NCBI RefSeq assembly: GCF_041260665.1
Contig: NZ_JBGCCT010000028.1
Location: 94,709-158,708 of the forward strand
DNA from: Catenulispora sp. GP43
GTDB lineage: Bacteria > Actinomycetota > Actinomycetes > Streptomycetales > Catenulisporaceae
Direction: 5' to 3'
DNA length: 64,000 bases
Shown: in pieces, positions 1-10,496 of the stretch
How the letters are laid out: the number at the start of each line of letters is the position of its first letter
How positions within the stretch are numbered: the stretch's first letter is position 1
Made by a program: the position numbers and the translations under genes
The notes under the pieces: generated by a model
Seen by the model: only the letters and a program-made list of their open reading frames with translations
Told to the model about the DNA's origin: nothing
The model's database searches: none

Positions 1-1
1 C

Positions 2-589
2 GACGGCGTCGCCGCCGACAGCCCCGGGGCGGTCTCCGGCAACGTCGGCTCGGTCGCGGCCAACGTCCCGGTCCAGGCCTGCGGGCTGTCCGGAGGCGCG
101 CTGGCGGCCGATGTCCAGGCCCACGACAACGACTGCGTGGACGAGGGCACGCACGCCCTGGCCAAGGGCGCGGCGGCCGACTCCCCCGGCCTGGTCTCCG
201 GCAACGTGCTGCAGCTGTCCGCCGACGCGCCGGTCCAGGCCTGCGGCGACGCGGTCTCGCTGCTCGGCTTCGACACCGCGGCCAAGGACAACCACTGCGT
301 GAACGGCGCCCCCGAGATGGCCCCGCCGGTGATGGCGCGCCCGCCGGTGATGACTCCCCCGCCGTCCGAGTGCCCGCAGCCCCCGCCGGTGATGGCCCCG
401 CCGCCGGTGAACCCCTGCCCCCCGCCGCCCCCGGGCCAGTGCCCGCCGCCCGGCTCGGACACCTGGTCTCCCTCCGCCTCCGAGACCGCCCCGCCCTCGG
501 ACGCCGCCGCCACGCCCCAGTCCTCGGAGATCCCCGCGCCCCCGGCGGACACCGCCGCCCCGGCCATCCCGGCCCCGCCGGCGTCCTGA
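2..589 (+). CDS. chaplin-domain protein, 5'-truncated by the window edge
   Basis: The open frame enters from the left edge and stops at 589, leaving about 195 residues. Two chaplin-like repeats are visible: each has the pattern DSPG-x-SGN, then PVQ-x-CG, then an N-x-C-x(1)-N/D-like segment (ACGLSGG...NDCVD and ACGDAVS...NHCVN). Each repeat carries the paired cysteines typical of the family. The C-terminal ~95 residues are Pro/Ala/Ser-rich with repeated PPPVM segments, which suggests a wall-spanning stalk as in long chaplins. Chaplins are secreted amyloid-forming proteins that coat aerial hyphae of Streptomyces-like actinomycetes. The signal peptide must lie upstream of the window. No sortase motif is seen before the stop. 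Confidence 0.8.
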   Translation, partial: DGVAADSPGAVSGNVGSVAANVPVQACGLSGGALAADVQAHDNDCVDEGTHALAKGAAADSPGLVSGNVLQLSADAPVQACGDAVSLLGFDTAAKDNHCVNGAPEMAPPVMARPPVMTPPPSECPQPPPVMAPPPVNPCPPPPPGQCPPPGSDTWSPSASETAPPSDAAATPQSSEIPAPPADTAAPAIPAPPAS

Positions 590-744
590 ACCGCACGACC
601 ACCCGGCGGCCGTGAGCGTCGGCCGCCCGCTCCACCCCACGTCCAGCAGCGCAACCACGGGGACGCCCCCAGCCGGAGCCGACGTCACTCCGGAACGGGC
701 CCGTGGTCAGGACACTGGACATGACGACGGCCGCTCACCCGCGT

Positions 745-798
745 ACGGGGTGGGCGGCCGTTGCTTTTCGGGCGCAAAGCAGTGGCCGCCCACCCCGT
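745..798. terminator. bidirectional terminator between chaplin gene and clpC
   Basis: A perfect 15-bp inverted repeat (745-759 with 784-798) encloses an inner 6-bp stem (762-767 with 776-781). It sits between two convergent genes, so it probably ends both transcripts. No long T-run follows, as is usual in high-GC actinobacteria. Confidence 0.6.
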
Positions 799-844
799 CT
801 CCGGGGCGGGCGGCCGCTGGCTATTACTGGTTCCTACCGTCCGA

Positions 845-3400
<2,556 letters not shown>

Positions 3401-3407
3401 TCCTCAT

Positions 3408-3421
3408 CGCTCCCCGGAGCG
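3408..3421 (-). promoter_or_regulatory. hairpin overlapping the clpC ribosome binding site
   Basis: On the mRNA strand a 14-nt near-palindrome (5-bp stem, 4-nt loop) contains the GGGGAG Shine-Dalgarno-like motif 8-13 nt before the clpC ATG. The rest of 3422-3731 is the divergent intergenic region; no other motif could be named there with confidence. Confidence 0.3.
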
Positions 3422-3731
3422 TCGCGGGCCGACGTGTTGATCGAGATACAACCTGTGAAGGGAGTACAGATCGTGCGCTTGCCCTGGTGTGTTGCTAGTT
3501 CCGTGCGGTGCCAAACCAGTGTTCCCGCCTGTGGTGGCAGGCGGGCTCGCAACCGATGCTAGTCCCGCTGTCCCTGGCAGGTGGGGCGACTTCCCCGCTG
3601 TGTTCGGGGCGGTCACACCTCCCAGGGCCTTCAGTTGGTCCAACTCGCCGCCTCTGACGTGGTGTTCCCGGTAGCGGGGCCCCAGACCCGAATAGGGTGT
3701 ACGCCAAGAGCGAACGGGGAGGTCGATCCAC

Positions 3732-4280
3732 ATGCCGGACGTGGTCTCCGTACCGGAAGCCGCGGGGCGCGAGGCGCTGGCCAGGCTGCTGGGATACGGC
3801 CAGCCTGCGGTCGCGCCGGGACCGGTCGCGCTGTCCGCCGCCGGCCGGGTGCTGTTCTACGTCGCCGACGGCGGCGCCGATGACCTGCCGGAACTGCTGG
3901 AGTGGCTGGACTGGGGCGGGGTCCGGCTGGACCTGACCGCGGTGCGCGGGCCCGACCTCACCGATCCGCCGGTGCGCTGGCTGCACCCCTCCACGGTCCC
4001 GATGCAGCGCCCCGGCGCCGAGCAGAGCATCACCACCGCCACCCCGGACAGCACTGACGCCACCGACCACGTCGGCGGCGTCGGCAACAGCAACAACAAC
4101 AGCGGCAACGACAACAACGGAGCCGACCCCGGCGGAACCGGCGCCGTAAGGGCGGTCGAGCACGCCCCACGCCGCCCCGCCTACCCGACCCCGGGCCTGC
4201 CCGAAGCCCCGGAGCTGATCGCCCTGCTGGCCACTCTGGCCGCGGCCTGCCACCGGCTCGCGGTGGCCGCCGCGCGCTGA
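3732..4280 (+). CDS. hypothetical protein with Asn-rich linker
   Basis: This 182-residue protein was not recognised. The ATG at 3732 follows a clear GGGAGG ribosome site. The N-terminal ~100 residues look globular (LLGYGQPAVAPGPVALSAAGRVLFYVADGGADDLPELLEWLDW). A low-complexity stretch rich in Asn/Gly/Thr follows (GNSNNNSGNDNN, near residues 118-130). A short C-terminal helix rich in Ala and Leu comes last. No signal peptide, transmembrane segment or catalytic motif is evident. It diverges from clpC. The Asn-rich segment is unusual against the surrounding Ala/Gly-rich proteome. A long frame on the opposite strand over the same DNA is judged to be a shadow. Confidence 0.6.
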   Translation: MPDVVSVPEAAGREALARLLGYGQPAVAPGPVALSAAGRVLFYVADGGADDLPELLEWLDWGGVRLDLTAVRGPDLTDPPVRWLHPSTVPMQRPGAEQSITTATPDSTDATDHVGGVGNSNNNSGNDNNGADPGGTGAVRAVEHAPRRPAYPTPGLPEAPELIALLATLAAACHRLAVAAAR

Positions 4281-4377
4281 ACCCGGCGGCGCCGCCCGAG
4301 CCGCCCGAGGCCGCTCCGGCCGGCCCCACAGCTCCCGTGACGTCGCGCTGGTACGGCTCGGCGACGCCCGGGGGCTA

Positions 4378-4713
4378 TTAGTGGGCGGCGTTGTAGCGAT
4401 TCATCAGGTCGGTCGGAATACGCCCCCGGTCGCTGATTTCCACGCCCTGGGAGCGCAGCCATTCACGGATGTGCTTGGTGTCGCGGCGGGCCGGGCCGGT
4501 GCCGTACTTCCGACGGCCGGTGGCCGCGGCGTTGTGCGCGCTCACCTGGGTCGCGGCACCGACGTACTTCTCAAGCGCCTTGCGCAATTCCTTCTCATGC
4601 GCCTCGGACAGGTCGATCTCGTAGGACTTCCCGTCGAGGCCGAACTTCACAGTGCTCGCGCCCTCGGAGCCGTCGAGGTCGTCGTGGAACACCTCAATGG
4701 TGCGCTTGGCCAT
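4378..4713 (-). CDS. lsr2: Lsr2-family nucleoid-associated protein
   Basis: Lsr2 is a DNA-bridging nucleoid protein that silences AT-rich, often horizontally acquired, genes in actinobacteria. The start at 4713 (MAKRTIEVFHDDLDG) follows a GAGAAAGG ribosome site and gives 111 residues, the usual size. The N-terminal dimerisation domain spans about residues 1-60. The C-terminal DNA-binding domain contains IREWLRSQGVEISDRGRIP, including the RGR minor-groove hook. A longer frame extends 16 codons upstream but lacks a ribosome site. The neighbours are an acetyltransferase and a globin-reductase gene, all leftward. Confidence 0.95.
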   Translation of the reverse strand: MAKRTIEVFHDDLDGSEGASTVKFGLDGKSYEIDLSEAHEKELRKALEKYVGAATQVSAHNAAATGRRKYGTGPARRDTKHIREWLRSQGVEISDRGRIPTDLMNRYNAAH

Positions 4714-4812
4714 CGGGCGGCCCGCCTTTCTCCAGTTCTGGGATATACCTGCAGTCAGCAAAGCGCATTACGGTGGTGAAATCAAATCCCCGCCGAGTGC
4801 CGCGCTGAGGTC

Positions 4813-5331
4813 CTACAAGATCCGCAGCATGCGCGTATTGCCCAGAGTGTTGGGTTTGACCTGCTCCAAGTCCAGGAACTCCGCGACCCCGCCGTCCGGC
4901 GACTTCGACAGTTCGGCTTCGATCTGCGGCGGCACCGGGACCCCGCTGATCTCGGAGAATCCGTGCGCGGCGAAGAAGTCCACTTCGAACGTCAGGCAGA
5001 ACAGCCGGCGAACGCCGATCCGGGCGGCGGTACGGACGAGTTTGTCAAGGATTCGCGCGCCGACTCCCATACCCCGGCATTCCGGGTCCACGGCCAGCGT
5101 GCGCACTTCTGCGAGATCCAGCCAGATCACGTGCAGGGCCCCGCATCCGACCACCCGGCCGTCGCCGTCGTGTTCGGCCACCCAGAACTCCTGGATGTCC
5201 TCGAAAAGCGTGACGTCCGGCTTGTCCAGCAGGATGCCTTTGTAACGCCCGAGCAGTTCACGGATCGCGCCGACATCGTCGGTACGGGCCCGGCGCACGG
5301 TGATATCGGCGGCGGACAGGGAGCTGGTCAT
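4813..5331 (-). CDS. GNAT N-acetyltransferase, probable amino-acid (glutamate) N-acetyltransferase
   Basis: This 172-residue protein has the single-domain GNAT fold of the short ArgA-type N-acetylglutamate synthases found in actinobacteria. It has the acetyl-CoA loop motif CRGMGVGARIL (R/Q-x-x-G-x-G/A pattern), a preceding LAEVRTLAVDPE strand, and a C-terminal FEVDFFAAHGFSEI. Such enzymes make N-acetylglutamate, the first step of arginine synthesis. The ATG at 5331 overlaps the stop of the upstream globin-reductase by 4 nt (ATGA), so the two are probably translationally coupled. The longer frame to 5436 is rejected because it runs inside the upstream gene. Substrate is inferred from family resemblance. 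Confidence 0.8.
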   Translation of the reverse strand: MTSSLSAADITVRRARTDDVGAIRELLGRYKGILLDKPDVTLFEDIQEFWVAEHDGDGRVVGCGALHVIWLDLAEVRTLAVDPECRGMGVGARILDKLVRTAARIGVRRLFCLTFEVDFFAAHGFSEISGVPVPPQIEAELSKSPDGGVAEFLDLEQVKPNTLGNTRMLRIL

Positions 5332-6662
5332 CCGAAAAGGTCGCTTCTCACGTCGGCGGGATCGGCCCCGGCGGCCGCCAGGACACCGAGGCAGGCCTGG
5401 ACCGTGCCGGTCGACCCGACGGCCACGCCGCCCCACCCGGACAGTGTCCCGCCGTCCGCGAGGCCCTTGAGGTATTCGTCCAGATGCTGAGGCAATTCCT
5501 CGGCGGCCCCCAGGTGCACGACGACCGCGTTGCCGTGCGCGGCGGCCAGCTCGACCAGGCGCTCGGCCAGGTAGGACGCCTGGTCGGCGCCCTCGTCCGC
5601 AGCGGCGGCGGCCACGGCGGCCTTGGCAGCCTTCTGGGCTTTCACCGGTGGCGTCGCGGCAGCCTTCGCAGTCTTGGCGGTCTTCTTCGCCGCCGCGGCC
5701 TTCTTTGCGGGCTTGGCGGCGTTGAGGGAGTTCCCGACCACGATGTGCACCGGACGGTCGTCCCCGGCCGCGGCGGCGTCCTCCAGCAGCGCGGCGATGG
5801 GGGCCAGGCCGGTGCCGTGCCCGACCGCGATCAGCCGGGAGGCGCCGGCCGGGAAGGCCAGGTCGCCGGCCGGGGCCGCGATCCGGATGCGGTCGCCGAC
5901 CTCCAGCTCGTCGTGCACGACGTTGCTCAGCCGGCCGTCGGCGGTGCGCTGGACGTGGAACTCCAGGACCGAGTGCTCCGGATCGGCGGCGGCAGCGGCA
6001 TCGGTCTGAGGCGCGGCGGCGAAGGAGAAGTCCCGCCAGACCCAGGGCAGCCGGCCGAGCTCGATCGCGGCGTACTGGCCGGCGCGGTAGGGGTACGGGA
6101 ACGCGGTGCGGACCCGGAGGCGGACCACGTCCTCGGCCATCCGGTCGACCTCGACGACCTCGGCCTCCCAGTACGCCGGGCCCTGCGCGTCGGCCTCGGC
6201 GGCGATCCCGAGCATCGCCGAGGCGACCATGGTCAGCTCGTCGACCCAGGCGACCGCGGCCTCATAGGTCCAGGCCTCGCCTATGGTGCGCTCCAGAGCC
6301 GTCATCACCGACCCGGCGAACGCGCGGTAATGCGGCTCGCGGACACCGTACTTGCGATACTCCAGCGCGAGCCTGCGCAACAACGGCAGCAGCGCGCCGG
6401 GCCGGTCCAGGTCGGCGATGACCCGGCCGGCCGCCTCCAGAGTCCGCTCGTCGCGGCGCTTCTCGTCCCCGGCCGCGAAGTACTTGCGGTAGCGGGGATT
6501 GGAGGTGAAGAAGTCCTCGTACAAAGAATTGGTAAAAACTTCCGGCCGTGCACTGACGGCGGCGAACCCTTGCCGCACCAACGCCAGAGCTTGCGCGCGA
6601 CCGGCCAGCAGATCGTCGTTGAGGGATTCGCCGTCCACAGCCAGAGCTTCCGTCACGCGCAC
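5328..6662 (-). CDS. globin-domain oxidoreductase (flavohemoprotein-like) with Lys/Ala-rich insert
   Basis: This 444-residue protein has three parts. An N-terminal globin-like domain covers about residues 20-150; the candidate proximal histidine lies in YGVREPHYRAFAG. An FAD-binding reductase domain follows, with WRDFSFAA as the R-x-F/Y-S flavin motif. The third part is an NAD-binding domain with GHGTGLAP. Flavohemoproteins detoxify nitric oxide using NAD(P)H and oxygen. Inside the NAD domain, about residues 312-356 form a Lys/Ala-rich stretch (KKTAKTAKAAA and similar) like a histone H1 tail, which is not part of the family fold. The C-terminal half of the NAD domain is shorter and more divergent than usual. 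Its stop overlaps the GNAT start. Confidence 0.85.
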   Translation of the reverse strand: MRVTEALAVDGESLNDDLLAGRAQALALVRQGFAAVSARPEVFTNSLYEDFFTSNPRYRKYFAAGDEKRRDERTLEAAGRVIADLDRPGALLPLLRRLALEYRKYGVREPHYRAFAGSVMTALERTIGEAWTYEAAVAWVDELTMVASAMLGIAAEADAQGPAYWEAEVVEVDRMAEDVVRLRVRTAFPYPYRAGQYAAIELGRLPWVWRDFSFAAAPQTDAAAAADPEHSVLEFHVQRTADGRLSNVVHDELEVGDRIRIAAPAGDLAFPAGASRLIAVGHGTGLAPIAALLEDAAAAGDDRPVHIVVGNSLNAAKPAKKAAAAKKTAKTAKAAATPPVKAQKAAKAAVAAAAADEGADQASYLAERLVELAAAHGNAVVVHLGAAEELPQHLDEYLKGLADGGTLSGWGGVAVGSTGTVQACLGVLAAAGADPADVRSDLFG

Positions 6663-6677
6663 GACATTAACAGGACG

Positions 6678-6872
6678 CTAAGCGGCGCCCGACTCTGATC
6701 CGCGCTTCGGACCCGAACTGAAACGCGGGTCATTCCGCTCGGCTTCCAACTCACGCGCCCGTGCCTCAGCCCGCTTCTGCGGGTTCTGCGACACGACAAT
6801 GAGCCTGATGACGTAGATGAACGCTACCGCCACCACGAAGGACGGTACATAAAGGCCCAGATTGCCCATCAT
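6678..6872 (-). CDS. small single-pass membrane protein
   Basis: This 64-residue protein begins MMGNLGLYVPSFVVAVAFIY, one transmembrane helix, followed by a charged cytoplasmic tail rich in Arg/Glu (KRAEARARELEAERND). It lies between lysS (54 nt upstream) and the globin-reductase (15 nt downstream), all leftward, so it is probably co-transcribed. The start could be either of the first two Met codons. No function is assigned. Confidence 0.7.
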   Translation of the reverse strand: MMGNLGLYVPSFVVAVAFIYVIRLIVVSQNPQKRAEARARELEAERNDPRFSSGPKRGSESGAA

Positions 6873-6926
6873 CGTGTCGCTTCCCCCTCGAACTGAACGA
6901 GGCGTTTGTCGGTCCCGCCAGAGTAC

Positions 6927-8447
6927 CTACGCGGGCTTAACGAACGGGAACAGGATGGTCTCCCGGATCAGCCGGCCGGTGAGCGCCATCAGAATCCGGT
7001 CGATGCCGGCCCCGATGCCGCCGGCCGGCGGCATCGCGTACTCCAGGGCCCGCAGGAAGTCCTCGTCCAGCTGCATCGCGTCCGGGTCGCCCCCGGCCGC
7101 CAGCAGCGACTGCTCGGTGAACCGCTCGCGCTGGTCCACCGGGTCGATCAGCTCGGAGTAGCCGGTGCCGATCTCCGCGCCCCAGCCGACCAGGTCCCAG
7201 CGCTCGGCCAGCCGCGGGTCGGTGCGGTGGGCCCGGGTCAGCGGCGAGACGTCCTTCGGGAAGTCCCGGTAGAACGTCGGCAGCACGGTCTTGTCCTCGA
7301 CCAGGTGCTCGTACATCTCCAGCACCACCTGGCCGCGGGTCCAGCCCGGGGCGTAGGGGATCTGCGCGGCGTCGCACAGCTTCTTCAGGGCGCCGATCTC
7401 GGTGTCGGCCGAGACCTCCTCGCCGAGCGCGGCGGAGATCGCCTCGTTGACGGTGACCGACTTCCAGTCCCCGCTGATGTCGAACTCCTCGACCTCGCCG
7501 TCGGCATTCAGCCGGCGGGCCACCTGGGACCCGAAGATCGCCTCGGCGCCCTCCTGGATCACCTGCTGCGTCAGCTTCTGCATGACGTCGTAGTCGCCGT
7601 AGACCTCGTAGGCCTCCAGCATGGTGAACTCGGGGCTGTGCGTGGAGTCCGCGCCCTCGTTGCGGAAGTTGCGGTTGATCTCGAAGACCTTCTCGATGCC
7701 GCCGACCAGCAGCCGCTTGAGGTAGAGCTCCGGCGCGATGCGCATATAGAGCTTCATGTCGTAGGCGTTGATGTGGGTCTCGAACGGCCGGGCGTTCGCA
7801 CCGCCGTGGATCGGCTGCAGCATCGGCGTCTCGACCTCGGTGTAGCCGCGCTGCGCGAGGCTCGAGCGCAGCGAGCGCACCAGGTCCGAGCGGGTGAAGA
7901 GCATCCGCCGGGCATCGGGGTTCACGATCAGGTCGACGTAGCGCTGGCGCACGCGCGCCTCGGGGTCGGTCAGCCCCTTGTGCTTGTCCGGCAGCGGCCG
8001 CAGGCACTTGGAGGTGATGGCCCAGCTCTCCACCATGATGGACAGCTCGCCGCGCCTGGATGTGATGATCTCACCGGTGACGCCGACCAGGTCGCCGAGG
8101 TCGACGTCGCCCTTCCAGTCCTCCAGCGACTCCGCCCCGAGCCGGTCCAGCGAGAACATCGCCTGGATCTCGAACTCGCCCTCGCGCAGCGTGGCGAAGC
8201 ACAGCTTGCCGCCGGTCCGCGACAGCACGACGCGGCCGGCGATCCCGGCCCGCTGCCCGGTGGCGGTGTCCGGCTCCAGGTCGCTGTACTCCGCGCGCAG
8301 CTCCCCGATGGTGGCGGTCCGCGGGTACCCGACCGGGTACGGATCCACGCCGCGCTCGCGCAGTTTGTCCAGCTTCTCCCGGCGGATGCGGATCTGCTCG
8401 GGAAGGTCGGACTCGGGCTGCGCCGGAGGCGGGGTGGTTTCGGTCAT
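6927..8447 (-). CDS. lysS: lysyl-tRNA synthetase, class II
   Basis: LysRS charges tRNA-Lys in the cytoplasm. The 506-residue length is normal. The N-terminal OB-fold anticodon-binding domain covers about residues 55-160 (TATGQRAGIAGRVVLSRTGGKLCFATLRE). Class II motif 2 is FRNEGADSTHSPEFTMLEAY. Motif 3 is AGGIGAGIDRILMALTGR near the C terminus. The KLYMRIAPELYLKRLLVGG segment is diagnostic of LysS. It begins at ATG 8447. Long frames over it on both strands are shadows. Confidence 0.97.
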   Translation of the reverse strand: MTETTPPPAQPESDLPEQIRIRREKLDKLRERGVDPYPVGYPRTATIGELRAEYSDLEPDTATGQRAGIAGRVVLSRTGGKLCFATLREGEFEIQAMFSLDRLGAESLEDWKGDVDLGDLVGVTGEIITSRRGELSIMVESWAITSKCLRPLPDKHKGLTDPEARVRQRYVDLIVNPDARRMLFTRSDLVRSLRSSLAQRGYTEVETPMLQPIHGGANARPFETHINAYDMKLYMRIAPELYLKRLLVGGIEKVFEINRNFRNEGADSTHSPEFTMLEAYEVYGDYDVMQKLTQQVIQEGAEAIFGSQVARRLNADGEVEEFDISGDWKSVTVNEAISAALGEEVSADTEIGALKKLCDAAQIPYAPGWTRGQVVLEMYEHLVEDKTVLPTFYRDFPKDVSPLTRAHRTDPRLAERWDLVGWGAEIGTGYSELIDPVDQRERFTEQSLLAAGGDPDAMQLDEDFLRALEYAMPPAGGIGAGIDRILMALTGRLIRETILFPFVKPA

Positions 8448-8527
8448 GGGTCAAGGCTACTTGGCCCGCTTCAAGGGGTCGCAACCGAATACCACGTGGC
8501 GGGCTGAATCGGGGCCCCGAGCCCGGC

Positions 8528-9580
8528 TCAGCCGCGGAAGGCCGGATAGGCCGGCAGGTCCGCGGTACTCCAGTGCGCGGTGAGAAGCAGCAGGTCCCGG
8601 AAGACGCCAGCCATCACCGGCAGCTCCCCCGCACGCTCCAGGGCGGTCGCCGTCACCTCCCACCGGTAGCGCAGCACCTGCCGCGCACTGGCGATCGGAT
8701 TGCGGTTCCGGTTCATAGGCCGGTCCTCCTCCAGAACGCCCGGCATCAGCCACTGCGTAATGTTGACCACGTAGGCGACCGACGCCAGCCGCACCCCGGG
8801 CCGCCAGATCCGGTCATCAGCCAGTTCCGGATACGCCTTCACCACCTCGGCGCGATAGGCACGCTCCGCCTCCATGGAGAAGCTCTTAGGCAGCCGGAAC
8901 ACGCACCAGCAGCTCCCGAACGGCATCCGGCTGTAGGACGCGTCCAGGAAGACCGAGTGGAACCCCGCGCCCTCGAAGTCGATCGGCCGCAGCCCCGAGG
9001 GCGTCAGCAGATGGTTGTCGGGGCAGATGTCGCCCGGGGAGAAGACCCGGAACCGGTCGTGGTCCAGGGCCGACACCGCGTCGAGGTCGGCGTCCAGCCC
9101 CGGCGGCACCGCGATGCCGAGCGTGCCGAGAAGGTCCGGCACCTTCGCCATGTCCTCGGTGACCCACATGCCGTGCGCCTGCCCCAGCTCGCTCTCGCGA
9201 CCGACCGTCTGCACGGCGAGCCGCCCATAGGTGACGGCCCACTCGATGAGCACCTCGCGCGCCCGCGTCTCGTCGCCGCCGAGCAGCAGGTCGGCGAGGT
9301 TCGGGGCGTCCCCCAGATCCTCCATCGCGATCAGCCGGTGCTCCGGGTCGGCCGCCAGCAGCCGGGGTCCCAGATCGGTGAGCCGGAGCCCGCTGGACTC
9401 GGCCGCGTAGCCGGCTTGCTCATTGTGCGCTTTCAGGATCACCGTGCCGCCGTCGGCGGTCCGGACCCGCAGCACCGTGCTCCGGCCGCTCCCACCGAGA
9501 TCGACCGGATCAGCCAGCTCTGTGCCGAGGAGAGTCGAGGCCGTTTTGAGGATCTCCGTGTTGTCCACCAGGTCATGCAA
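8528..9580 (-). CDS. aminoglycoside phosphotransferase (APH)-like kinase-fold protein
   Basis: This 350-residue protein has the APH/choline-kinase-like layout. The N-terminal nucleotide-binding lobe has VILKAHNEQ as the candidate ATP lysine. The catalytic loop is FSPGDICPDNHL and the metal-binding motif is PIDFEGAGF. The usual loop is H-G-D-x-x-x-x-N; here the His is replaced (S-P-G-D) while the Asp and Asn remain. Family members phosphorylate small molecules or act in unknown pathways, and the substrate here cannot be told. It runs leftward toward lysS; the 80 nt between them has no clear terminator. Upstream is a strong hairpin (9594-9625). Confidence 0.7.
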   Translation of the reverse strand: MHDLVDNTEILKTASTLLGTELADPVDLGGSGRSTVLRVRTADGGTVILKAHNEQAGYAAESSGLRLTDLGPRLLAADPEHRLIAMEDLGDAPNLADLLLGGDETRAREVLIEWAVTYGRLAVQTVGRESELGQAHGMWVTEDMAKVPDLLGTLGIAVPPGLDADLDAVSALDHDRFRVFSPGDICPDNHLLTPSGLRPIDFEGAGFHSVFLDASYSRMPFGSCWCVFRLPKSFSMEAERAYRAEVVKAYPELADDRIWRPGVRLASVAYVVNITQWLMPGVLEEDRPMNRNRNPIASARQVLRYRWEVTATALERAGELPVMAGVFRDLLLLTAHWSTADLPAYPAFRG

Positions 9581-9593
9581 CCACGCACAGGAA

Positions 9594-9625
9594 CGGCGGC
9601 CGAGCGATTTTCCGCTCGGCCGCCG
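9594..9625. terminator. strong hairpin terminator downstream of coaX
   Basis: A perfect 13-bp GC-rich stem (9594-9606 with 9613-9625) has a 6-nt ATTTTC loop. It lies between the coaX stop (9704) and the next leftward gene, so it probably ends the pantothenate/NAD operon. Confidence 0.75.
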
Positions 9626-9629
9626 TCGG

Positions 9630-9671
9630 TGTTCTGTGTTCCGTGTTCTGTGTTCTGTGTTCCGTGTTCTG
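9630..9671. repeat. six tandem copies of the heptamer TGTTCYG
   Basis: The 42 bases read as six head-to-tail 7-mers alternating TGTTCTG and TGTTCCG. They lie between the coaX stop and the terminator hairpin. They are non-coding and low in complexity for this genome. Confidence 0.85.
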
Positions 9672-9703
9672 TGGCGTTCCGTTGTGGAGAACGCTATAGA
9701 GAA

Positions 9704-10492
9704 TCAGCTTCCGCTGTTCCGCTCGTACACCAAGCGCAGCCCGACCAGGGTCAGCCACGGCTCGTGCACGTCCACCACCTCGGACTCGTCCAGCACCAGC
9801 GCGGCGAGTCCGCCGGTGGCGACCACGGTCACGTCGTCCGGGTCCTCGGCCATCTCCTCGGCCATGCGGTGCACCACTCCGTCGACCTGCCCCGCGAACC
9901 CATAGAGGATTCCCGACTGCATGCACTCGACAGTGTTCTTCCCGATGATGCTCCGCGGCTTCGTCAGCTCGATCTTGCGCAGCTGCGCCCCGCGCATCCC
10001 CAGCGCCTCGACCGATATCTCGATGCCGGGGGCTATCGCGCCGCCGAGGAACTCGCCCTTGGCCGACACCGCGTCGAACGACGTCGCCGTCCCGAAGTCG
10101 ACCACGATAACCGGGCCGTCGTACAGGTAGTGCGCGGCGAGCGCGTTCATGATGCGGTCCGCGCCGACCTCCTTGGGGTTGTCGACCAGGATCGGCACCC
10201 CGGTCTTCACCCCCGGCTCCACCAGCACCGTCGGCACGTCTCCGTAGTGCCGCCGGCTCATGTCCCGCATCTCGTGCAGGACCGAGGGCACCGTGGAGCA
10301 GATCGACAGCCCCGACAGGCCGCCGGGCTTGCCGGCCGTCGAGTGCTGGTTCAGCAGGCCCTGCGTCATCACGGAGAGCTCGTCGGAGGTCCGGCGCGGG
10401 TCCGTGGCCACCCGCCAGTGCTCGACGATCTCCTCGCCCTCGAAGAGCCCGTAGACGGTCTGCGTGTTGCCGACGTCAATGGTCAGGAGCAC
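9704..10492 (-). CDS. coaX: type III pantothenate kinase
   Basis: CoaX phosphorylates pantothenate, the first committed step of coenzyme A synthesis. The 262-residue length is typical. The start LLTIDVGNTQTVYGLFEGEE carries the ASKHA phosphate-1 motif DVGNT. DGPVIVVDFGTATSFDAV is the second acidic motif (DFGTAT), and GGAIAPGIEISVEAL follows. The start is GTG at 10492, only 4 nt after the nadC stop, so it is part of the same operon. Type III enzymes use a monovalent cation and are not feedback-inhibited by CoA. Confidence 0.95.
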   Translation of the reverse strand: MLLTIDVGNTQTVYGLFEGEEIVEHWRVATDPRRTSDELSVMTQGLLNQHSTAGKPGGLSGLSICSTVPSVLHEMRDMSRRHYGDVPTVLVEPGVKTGVPILVDNPKEVGADRIMNALAAHYLYDGPVIVVDFGTATSFDAVSAKGEFLGGAIAPGIEISVEALGMRGAQLRKIELTKPRSIIGKNTVECMQSGILYGFAGQVDGVVHRMAEEMAEDPDDVTVVATGGLAALVLDESEVVDVHEPWLTLVGLRLVYERNSGS

Positions 10493-10496
10493 AGGG

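Noticed and set aside
3495..4253. 252-codon minus-strand frame over the 3732 gene
   Set aside because: Low-complexity Val/Gly/Arg product; the plus-strand gene has a good ribosome site and a more protein-like sequence.
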